Shown one piece after another: positions 6,559-11,566 of a DNA stretch of 11,566 bases. Under the pieces are notes generated by a model. The model did no database searches. It was not told where the DNA came from and saw only the letters and a list, made by a program, of their open reading frames with translations. The number at the start of each line of letters is the position of its first letter. The stretch's first letter is position 1. The DNA is from Methanotrichaceae archaeon. Lineage in GTDB: Archaea; Halobacteriota; Methanosarcinia; Methanotrichales; Methanotrichaceae. Location of the stretch: NCBI GenBank assembly GCA_013329455.1, contig DUKF01000062.1, forward strand, positions 244-11,809, written 5' to 3'. Made by a program: the position numbers and the translations under genes.

Positions 6559-7641
6559 GTGAAAGACGCAGAGACGACTAAAGAGAGGCTTCTGGGCCTG
6601 GCGGAGATGCTCTACGACCAGTTCGAGCGGGGGATCGTACCCCACCTCGCCCTTCCCAGCAGGACGAAGAGCAACTTAGAGTACGACAGGGAGGGAGAGA
6701 TCTGGGTCTACGGCGATCAGGAGAGCGTCCGGTCCGTCAAGACCGTAAGAGGCGCAAAGAGCGTCCTCAAGACATCCTACCTCGTCGAGCTTCTGATCAA
6801 AGAGCACCTCCAGCACAACCGGGGCTCCACCCTGAGAGAGATATACTACATCTCCGAGAACTGGGACGTGGCCAAGTTCGGGGAGCAGGCCGAAAGCGAC
6901 CGGCTCGTCGAGGATCTGGAGATCCTGACGACTCTGCTCCGAGAAGACTTTCACGTCCGTCCCGAAGAGGACGGGGCGACGGTCTTTGGCCCCCTCACCA
7001 TCAGTGAGAAGACCCGGAGAGGCGAAAGGACGATCCACTGCCAGGAGGACGTAGGTGAGGCCGGGTACCAGATACCCTTCAACGTCGACAACGTCGAGTT
7101 CAAGGACCACGACGCAAAGTTCGTCGTTGCGATAGAGACCGGCGGAATGCACGCCCGGCTGATCGAGAACGGTTTTGACCAGGAGCACAACGCAATCCTA
7201 GTCCACCTGAAGGGCCAGCCCGCAAGGAGCACCAGGCGCCTCATAAAGAGGCTGAACGAGGAGCTCGCCCTTCCCGTCGTCGTTTTCACCGATGGCGACC
7301 CCTGGTCTTACAGGATCTTTGCCAGCGTCGCTTACGGCGCCATCAAGAGCGCCCACCTCTCCGACTACCTGGTCACGCCGCCAGCTCAATTTTTGGGGGT
7401 CCAGCCGACGGACATCGTCAATTACGACCTGTCCACCGATAAATTGACCGACCAGGACCTCCAGGCACTCAGGAGCGAGCTCACCGACCCGAGGTTTGCG
7501 ACCGACTACTGGAAAGAGCAGATCAAGCTTCAGCTCAAGCTCTCGAAGAAGGCTGAGCAGCAGGCCTTCGCCGGAAAGGGGCTGGACTTCGTTACAAGGG
7601 TCTACCTCCCCGAGAGGCTCTCGGAGATGGGGATGATCTAG
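6559..7641 (+). CDS. top6A: DNA topoisomerase VI subunit A (Spo11-like)
   Basis: The 360-residue DNA-cleaving subunit, homologous to eukaryotic Spo11; with subunit B it forms the A2B2 topoisomerase VI. The winged-helix/CAP domain carries the catalytic tyrosine in [12 protein letters not shown]97 (the second Tyr) aligns with the Spo11 active-site tyrosine. The Toprim domain supplies metal ligands E193 (AIETGG) and D245/D247 (FTDGDPWSY). Length and motifs are normal. The start is a GTG at 6559, immediately after the top6B TAA (6556-6558), with GGGTGGTGGG just upstream serving as ribosome binding site, so the two subunits are translationally coupled and made in equal amounts. A hairpin and T-rich tract follow the TAG stop. 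Confidence 0.97.
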   Translation: MKDAETTKERLLGLAEMLYDQFERGIVPHLALPSRTKSNLEYDREGEIWVYGDQESVRSVKTVRGAKSVLKTSYLVELLIKEHLQHNRGSTLREIYYISENWDVAKFGEQAESDRLVEDLEILTTLLREDFHVRPEEDGATVFGPLTISEKTRRGERTIHCQEDVGEAGYQIPFNVDNVEFKDHDAKFVVAIETGGMHARLIENGFDQEHNAILVHLKGQPARSTRRLIKRLNEELALPVVVFTDGDPWSYRIFASVAYGAIKSAHLSDYLVTPPAQFLGVQPTDIVNYDLSTDKLTDQDLQALRSELTDPRFATDYWKEQIKLQLKLSKKAEQQAFAGKGLDFVTRVYLPERLSEMGMI

Positions 7642-7657
7642 GTCGCAAGACGAGCTG

Positions 7658-7722
7658 AAAGTCGACTTTAAACGGAAGTCGAGTTCTCGGCTATTTGTCA
7701 TTTTTTATTTAGATTCATTTTT
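7658..7722 (+). terminator. Hairpin plus T-rich terminator after top6A
   Basis: TCGACTT (7662-7668) pairs with AAGTCGA (7676-7682) across a 7-nt loop. The left arm is itself part of a 12-bp palindrome AAAGTCGACTTT (7658-7669). A strongly T-rich stretch at 7691-7722 follows, with runs of six and five T, typical of archaeal termination. Confidence 0.65.
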
Positions 7723-7730
7723 GAAAAACC

Positions 7731-7748
7731 CATAAAGATATATTTAAT
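7731..7748 (+). promoter_or_regulatory. Putative TATA box for the haloperoxidase gene
   Basis: CATAAAGATATATTTAAT is the most AT-rich TATA-like element before the gene and would give a leader of about 100 nt. TTTATAGAG at 7759-7767 is an alternative. The stretch from about 7770 to 7870 changes to mixed composition, with an 8-bp palindrome GAACGTTC at 7778-7785, and may have arrived with the gene. Confidence 0.4.
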
Positions 7749-7870
7749 TAAGTTACAGTTTATAGAGATCTGGTGGCGAACGTTCATTCACACGCCGATA
7801 TGCGCAGGTATCGCACGTGAACAGTCGCTGTTTGGCATCAAACCGGCCGCCTCAATAGTGGTGTCATGCC

Positions 7871-9616
7871 ATGTACAACCGCCCCTCAATATTCAAAAAG
7901 CAAGGCCCCTTCCTGGGCGCCTTTCTTCTCCTGATCTCGGCAACTGTCGTCATCAGTTGTAGCTCCGCACAAATCGATCAACCGACCTTTGAAGCGAAAG
8001 CTGTCTCGACTGAAACCGCAGGGTTCACGTCGAATGAGCCCTCGCCTGTCGATCTCGCTCTCGTGAAGGATCTCGATGGTTCGGTGAGTGTCGTCGTCCT
8101 GTGGAACGAGGCAATGCTGGCTGCGATTCGCAGCGGAAATCCACGCCCCACTGTGACCAGCCGAGCTCTCTTCGTCGTTCACAGCGCCATGTACGATGCC
8201 TGGACGGCATACGATCCAGTCGCCGTGCCGACTGCAGTGGACCCAGCGCTGCGCCGTCCCGAAAACGAGCATACTGAGGTCAATAAATCGATCGCCGTCA
8301 GCCACGCTGCCTACTTCACACTGGTCAACCTTTTTCCGGAGTACGAGCGGGAGACCCGAGCCTTCTCAAACCTCATGAAAAACCTGGATTACGATACCCA
8401 AGTATCGAGCGATAAGACCAAGCCCGGAGGCGTCGGCCGTGCTGCAGCCCAGGCGGTCCTCGCCGCGCAGCAGAACGACGGTTCCAACGCAGCCGGTGGG
8501 TATGTCGAGATCACCTCCGACACATATCCGGAACTCTACTCGCCGGTGAACAGAGCCGACCCCTCGGCAGGCAAATCCCCTTCAAAACCGGGATTCGATC
8601 CCAACCACTGGCAGCCTTTGCGCGTTCCGACCGGAACTGTGGTCGATTCCGATGGCAACCCGCTCGTTGATGACGACGACCCGGCATCCTTCATCGATCA
8701 GAAGTTTATGACGCCGCACTGGGGTGCGGTCGTGCCCTTCGCTCTCACTTCCGGTAGCCAGTTCCGCCCGCCTTCCCCACCTCAGGCTGGCTCCGATGCA
8801 CCCTACATAGATGGCATGGGCCGAGAGATGAGCAACGATGAAGCGTATCATTTTCAGGTTGATGAGGTTCTGCAGTTCAGCGCCGACCTGACAGACAAGA
8901 AGAAGGTTCTCGCCGAATTTTGGGCAGATGGGCCGCGTTCAGAGACGCCTCCCGGCCACTGGAACGCCATAGCCCACGGAATCTCAGAGAGAGACCGAAA
9001 TTCGATCGACGACGATGTCAAGATGTACTTTGCTCTGAACGGTGCCCTCTTTGACGCCGGGATCGCCGCCTGGGATGCAAAGCGGGTTTACGACTACGTT
9101 CGCCCCCAGTCAGCGATCCATCATTACTATGCCGGAAAGCTGGTGGAAGCCTGGGGCGGGCCTGACAAGGAAACTCAGCTCATCCTCGGGGAGACGTGGC
9201 GCCCATACCAGGATTTGACCTACGTCTCACCGCAGTTTCCAGAGTACGTCTCCGGCCACAGCACATTCAGCGCTGCAGGGGCCGAAGTGCTGACGGAATT
9301 CACAGGGTCCAATCGATTCTACGACGGTGTGACCATGATCAACGCCGACTTCAACCAGGATGGAATTCCCGACATGTTGGGACAGCATATCGCCACCGTG
9401 GGCAGCAACAGGTTTGAGAGAAGCCCATCAGCCGTCGTTGTTCTCCAGTGGGAGACCTTCCAGGATGCGGCCGACGAGGCGGGCATATCGCGGCTTTGTG
9501 GTGGCATCCATTTCCAGGACGCAGACCTTCGGGGCCGAAAGTTGGGCAGGCTTGTTGGCGAAGAGGCTTATCGGCAGGCTGAAAGCTGCTGGAACGGGAC
9601 GGCTCACAGACTCTGA
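7871..9616 (+). CDS. Vanadium-dependent haloperoxidase / PAP2-superfamily lipoprotein
   Basis: A 581-residue exported protein. It has an N-terminal basic region, a hydrophobic core and a lipobox-like VISC with candidate lipid-modified Cys30. The vanadate/phosphate pocket is complete: K404-x6-R411-P412 in AKRVYDYVRP, S461-G462-H463 in PEYVSGHST, and R541-x5-H547 in SRLCGGIHF. These map onto the Lys/Arg, Ser-Gly-His and Arg/His ligands of vanadium haloperoxidases and acid phosphatases of this superfamily, so it may oxidise halides with peroxide, or act as a phosphatase; the sequence cannot decide. A calcium-loop-like DFNQDGIPD lies at 493-501. Arginine codons are mostly CGN (about 22 of 28 by hand) against mostly AGR in top6B (about 22 of 38), which with the bacterial-type lipobox and hairpin terminator suggests horizontal transfer. 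ATG at 7871 follows a weak GTGGTG. It stands alone between terminators. Confidence 0.87.
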   Translation: MYNRPSIFKKQGPFLGAFLLLISATVVISCSSAQIDQPTFEAKAVSTETAGFTSNEPSPVDLALVKDLDGSVSVVVLWNEAMLAAIRSGNPRPTVTSRALFVVHSAMYDAWTAYDPVAVPTAVDPALRRPENEHTEVNKSIAVSHAAYFTLVNLFPEYERETRAFSNLMKNLDYDTQVSSDKTKPGGVGRAAAQAVLAAQQNDGSNAAGGYVEITSDTYPELYSPVNRADPSAGKSPSKPGFDPNHWQPLRVPTGTVVDSDGNPLVDDDDPASFIDQKFMTPHWGAVVPFALTSGSQFRPPSPPQAGSDAPYIDGMGREMSNDEAYHFQVDEVLQFSADLTDKKKVLAEFWADGPRSETPPGHWNAIAHGISERDRNSIDDDVKMYFALNGALFDAGIAAWDAKRVYDYVRPQSAIHHYYAGKLVEAWGGPDKETQLILGETWRPYQDLTYVSPQFPEYVSGHSTFSAAGAEVLTEFTGSNRFYDGVTMINADFNQDGIPDMLGQHIATVGSNRFERSPSAVVVLQWETFQDAADEAGISRLCGGIHFQDADLRGRKLGRLVGEEAYRQAESCWNGTAHRL

Positions 9617-9622
9617 GGTTCG

Positions 9623-9665
9623 GAACGTCCCGGTCGGCGAATCCCGGGACGTTCTCGGTTGATTT
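9623..9665 (+). terminator. Strong hairpin terminator after the haloperoxidase gene
   Basis: A perfect 11-bp stem: GAACGTCCCGG (9623-9633) pairs with CCGGGACGTTC (9644-9654), with a 10-nt loop, then TCGGTTGATTTT. It starts 7 nt after the stop codon. The GC-rich stem resembles bacterial intrinsic terminators more than the T-tract style seen after top6A. Confidence 0.7.
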
Positions 9666-9672
9666 TATATGC
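9661..9672 (+). promoter_or_regulatory. TATA box for the leader ORF and amidohydrolase
   Basis: GATTTTATATGC, right after the terminator hairpin. The usual 24-26 nt spacing puts the transcript start near 9692, only a few bases before the ATG of the 23-codon ORF at 9695, so that ORF would be read from a nearly leaderless mRNA. Confidence 0.5.
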
Positions 9673-9694
9673 ACCCGGGGGACTTTCGTAATCA

Positions 9695-9766
9695 ATGATC
9701 TTTGACCTCGAGCCCGCCGAGATTGTGCCGGTTCGGGGGCGATCTGACGATTACGAAGGGGGATAA
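9695..9766 (+). CDS. Possible 23-residue leader peptide, in frame with the amidohydrolase
   Basis: The ORF reads MIFDLEPAEIVPVRGR then SDDYEGG and a TAA stop. It is in the same frame as the amidohydrolase and ends three bases before the proposed ACG start of that gene. Its last codons (GAA GGG GGA TAA) double as the Shine-Dalgarno-like AAGGGGGAT for the downstream gene, an arrangement that would couple the two by reinitiation. A TATA box at 9661-9672 places transcription start almost on its ATG. I recognise no family. It could be a real small protein, a regulatory leader, or a relic of an N-terminal extension broken by the TAA. Confidence 0.35.
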   Translation: MIFDLEPAEIVPVRGRSDDYEGG

Positions 9767-9769
9767 TCC

Positions 9770-10570
9770 ACGAAGCCGATAGACTTTCACGCTCACATTT
9801 ACACCGACGAGATGGCGCCGAAGGCGATCGCCTCCGTAAAGCGAAGGATGGGGGTCAGGGTGCCCGGTCTTGGAACCGTCTCTGACCTCAGGGACTCGAT
9901 GAAAAGGTCCGGCGTTGAGAAATCGATAATCTTGCCGCTGGCGCCTCTTCCCAAACACGTCAGGCCGATGAACGACTTCTTCCTCGGGGCGGCTGAAGGA
10001 AACGGCCTAGTCCCATTCGGGGCGATCCACCCATTCCAGCCTGACCTGGAAGAGGAGCTCGACCGGCTCCTTTCAGCCGGTGTCAAGGGGGTAAAGGCCG
10101 TCCCCTTCCTCCAGAGCTTTTATCCCGACGATCCCCGGTGCGACCGCCTTTACGATGCCGTGGCGGAGCGGGACATGATCCTCCTCCTCCACGCGGGAAA
10201 GGTGCCCGAGGACCTGCCAGAGTTCTTCGGGACCCCCGATCGCTTCGCCCGAATGGTGGAGAGGCACCCTGATCTGGTCGTCGTCCTCGCGCACCTGGGT
10301 GGGTGGGAGATGTGGAACGGGGTGCGTGAGCACCTCATTCCGGCTGGGGAGAACGTCTACTTCGATACCGCCTACATCTCGCCTAGCCTCAGCCCAGAGG
10401 AGGCGACGGATCTGATCTGTGAGATGGGCGCAGATCGAGTCCTCTTCGGGACCGACTACCCCTGGACAGACCAGGCCGAGGAGATCGGGTTCGTCGAGAA
10501 GATGGACCTCTCGGATCAGGAGAAGAGGTTGATCTTCTCTGAAAACGCAAGAAGGCTCCTTTTGCGCTGA
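9770..10570 (+). CDS. Amidohydrolase-2 family metal-dependent hydrolase (probable ACG start)
   Basis: A TIM-barrel hydrolase of the amidohydrolase-2 (ACMSD-like) type, 266 residues counted from ACG. Metal and active-site residues are in the expected order: H7 and H9 in PIDFHAHIY at the end of strand 1, H141 in LLLHAGK, H175 in LAHLGGWE, and D229 in LFGTDYPW. The GAIHPFQPD and GVKAVPFLQSF segments are also typical. The start is unusual. The first in-frame ATG is at 9812 and would remove the HxH motif. Upstream of the motif there is no ATG, GTG or TTG before an in-frame TAA at 9764-9766, only TCC ACG AAG CCG ATA. ACG at 9770 yields the family-like N-terminus MKPIDFHAH and sits 8-9 nt after AAGGGGGA. 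Substrate unknown; enzymes of this family hydrolyse or decarboxylate small cyclic or amide compounds. Confidence 0.85.
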   Translation, partial: TKPIDFHAHIYTDEMAPKAIASVKRRMGVRVPGLGTVSDLRDSMKRSGVEKSIILPLAPLPKHVRPMNDFFLGAAEGNGLVPFGAIHPFQPDLEEELDRLLSAGVKGVKAVPFLQSFYPDDPRCDRLYDAVAERDMILLLHAGKVPEDLPEFFGTPDRFARMVERHPDLVVVLAHLGGWEMWNGVREHLIPAGENVYFDTAYISPSLSPEEATDLICEMGADRVLFGTDYPWTDQAEEIGFVEKMDLSDQEKRLIFSENARRLLLR

Positions 10571-10591
10571 TTTTGGGCTTGAATATGCCCC

Positions 10592-10626
10592 GCATTAAAT
10601 GGCGTACCAGCCCAACTTTTTTAACG
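10592..10626 (+). promoter_or_regulatory. Weak promoter region for the Trm112-like gene
   Basis: Two AT-rich elements, CATTAAATGG (10592-10601) and CTTTTTTAAC (10614-10624), are the only TATA-like sequences before the ATG at 10648. The second would give an almost leaderless transcript. Neither is a strong match. Confidence 0.3.
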
Positions 10627-10647
10627 GATCGAGATGGTGTTAAGAAT

Positions 10648-10842
10648 ATGAAGCGCGATCTTATGGAAATTCTGGCCTGCCCGATGTGCAAGGGCGATCT
10701 GGACCTCGAAGTCTCCGAGGAGAAGGATGAGGAGATATTGAACGGAAAACTCTGCTGCAAGAGCTGCGGCGAGTGCTACCCCATCGAAGACGGTATACCG
10801 AACATGCTACCGCCAGACCTGCGGGAGGAGATGGCCACTTAG
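10648..10842 (+). CDS. Trm112-like zinc-ribbon protein
   Basis: A 64-residue protein of the Trm112p/UPF0434 type. It starts [18 protein letters not shown] and has four zinc-ligand candidates: C11 and C14 (CPMC), and C37/C40 with extra C36 and C43 in CCKSCGEC, followed by the hallmark [12 protein letters not shown] (44-55). In eukaryotes and Haloferax, Trm112 proteins bind and activate several methyltransferases that modify tRNA, rRNA or release factors; a similar role is likely here. I chose the ATG at 10648 because it gives the standard family N-terminus; an in-frame extension from 10573 would add 25 unlike residues and has no ribosome binding site. It stands between the amidohydrolase and pyrG, with a hairpin downstream. 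Confidence 0.88.
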   Translation: MKRDLMEILACPMCKGDLDLEVSEEKDEEILNGKLCCKSCGECYPIEDGIPNMLPPDLREEMAT

Positions 10843-10867
10843 GCGGCCGGCTAGGCACCTCGCCCGC

Positions 10868-10900
10868 CGGATCTGCTCTGATCCGCTTTTCATCAGATCC
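10868..10900 (+). terminator. Hairpin terminator (two alternative folds) after the Trm112-like gene
   Basis: CGGATC (10868-10873) pairs with GATCCG (10880-10885) over a 6-nt loop, followed by CTTTTC. A competing fold pairs GGATCTG (10869-10875) with CAGATCC (10894-10900). The two share the left arm and are mutually exclusive. Confidence 0.5.
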
Positions 10901-10934
10901 ACCACTCTTCAAATTCCCTTTACTTCTGATCGTC

Positions 10935-10975
10935 AATCTTATCTATGTCCAAAATACCTTCTCGAATACGTGATA
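10935..10975 (+). promoter_or_regulatory. Putative TATA box and ribosome binding site for pyrG
   Basis: CTTATCTA (10938-10945) is a weak TATA box predicting transcription start near 10967. GTGAT at 10970-10974, complementary to the 16S 3' tail, sits 4 nt before the GTG start at 10979. Confidence 0.4.
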
Positions 10976-10978
10976 AGC

Positions 10979-11566
10979 GTGAGATATATCGTCGTTACGG
11001 GCGGGGTGATGAGCGGCCTTGGCAAAGGGATCACCGCCGCCTCAATCGGTCGGATGTTGATGGAGAGGGGTTACAAGGTGACCGCCATCAAGATCGATCC
11101 CTACATAAACATCGACGCGGGGCTGATGAGCCCCTTCCAGCACGGCGAGGTCTTCGTCCTCAAGGACGGCGGCGAAGTTGACCTCGACCTCGGCAACTAC
11201 GAGCGATTTTTGGACGTTGAGCTGACCCGCGACCACAACATCACCACCGGCAAGGTCTACAAGAGCGTCATCGAGAAGGAGAGGCGCGGCGAGTACCTGG
11301 GAAAGACCGTTCAGATCATCCCCCACATCACCAACGAGATCAAGGAAAGGATCAAGAATGTGGCGAAGGAGAGCGGTTGCGAGGTCTGCCTGATCGAGGT
11401 CGGGGGCACAGTGGGCGACATCGAGAGCATGCCATTCTTGGAGGCGATGAGGCAGCTTCGTAACGAGGAGATGGGAAACGTTGCCTTCATCCACGTGACC
11501 CTGGCGCCGACGACCACCGACGGCGAGCAGAAAACGAAGCCGACCCAGCACAGCGTAAAGGAGCTT
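10979..11566 (+). CDS. pyrG: CTP synthase, N-terminal part (runs off window)
   Basis: This makes CTP from UTP, ATP and glutamine, the last step of pyrimidine nucleotide synthesis. The window holds 196 codons of the synthetase domain; the rest of it and the glutaminase domain (full proteins are around 530-550 residues) lie beyond the right edge. The protein begins [17 protein letters not shown], with the P-loop-like [10 protein letters not shown] at 8-17. It continues with [11 protein letters not shown] (38-48), [20 protein letters not shown] (54-73), [17 protein letters not shown] (142-153) and [12 protein letters not shown] (185-196), all family hallmarks for ATP/UTP binding and tetramer contacts. 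The start codon is GTG at 10979, chosen because the family motif begins there. The reading frame is intact throughout. Confidence 0.97.
   Translation, partial: MRYIVVTGGVMSGLGKGITAASIGRMLMERGYKVTAIKIDPYINIDAGLMSPFQHGEVFVLKDGGEVDLDLGNYERFLDVELTRDHNITTGKVYKSVIEKERRGEYLGKTVQIIPHITNEIKERIKNVAKESGCEVCLIEVGGTVGDIESMPFLEAMRQLRNEEMGNVAFIHVTLAPTTTDGEQKTKPTQHSVKEL

Noticed and set aside
7642..7870. Possible small RNA or attachment site before the haloperoxidase gene
   Set aside because: Apart from the terminator, TATA-like elements and an 8-bp palindrome, I found no tRNA fragment, direct repeat flanking the gene, or convincing RNA fold.
9812..9814. First ATG of the amidohydrolase as its start
   Set aside because: It would remove the HxH metal ligands and has no Shine-Dalgarno upstream.
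10573..10647. N-terminal extension of the Trm112-like protein
   Set aside because: The added 25 residues are unlike the family, lack a ribosome binding site, and cover the probable promoter.

Overview
The window reads as the chromosome of a GC-rich methanogenic euryarchaeon, most likely a Methanothrix/Methanosaeta-type member of the Methanosarcinales sensu lato. The order-level placement rests on the gene families: a DNA topoisomerase VI whose B subunit has a C-terminal extension as in Methanosarcina, a two-OB-fold plus zinc-finger RPA paired with a COG3390 partner, Nop5, a Trm112-like protein, TATA/BRE-type promoters, and heavy use of AGG/AGA arginine codons. The genus is an inference from overall character, not from a search.

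Layout. (1) Positions 1-1198, minus strand: two tandem paralogous small secreted proteins of unknown function. The first is cut by the window edge. The duplicated unit includes the promoter and reaches the stop codon of the next gene. (2) 1199-2125, minus strand: nop5, the scaffold protein of the C/D-box RNA 2'-O-methylation complex, without fibrillarin directly downstream. (3) 2253-4392, plus strand: an RPA3-like single-stranded-DNA-binding protein with two nearly identical OB folds and a zinc finger, followed at once by its COG3390 partner. (4) 4472-7641, plus strand: a standalone Lrp/AsnC ligand-binding (RAM) domain protein, then top6B and top6A. Regions 3 and 4 form a DNA replication/repair/topology block. 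A hairpin plus T-rich terminator closes it.

(5) 7871-9616: a lipoprotein-like vanadium-dependent haloperoxidase / PAP2-superfamily protein with an intact vanadate pocket, bacterial in style (lipobox, CGN arginine codons, a strong hairpin terminator), probably acquired horizontally. (6) 9695-10570: an amidohydrolase-2 family enzyme whose HxH metal motif lies upstream of its first ATG. The best start is a non-standard ACG after a Shine-Dalgarno-like element, preceded by an in-frame 23-codon leader ORF. (7) 10648-10842: a Trm112-like zinc protein. (8) 10979 to the end: the N-terminal third of CTP synthase (pyrG).

I see no tRNA, rRNA, CRISPR array or transposase. I did not find a clearly new multi-gene system. 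The strongest leads are the amidohydrolase start and leader ORF, the haloperoxidase island, the near-identical OB folds of RPA, and the tandem secreted-protein family.
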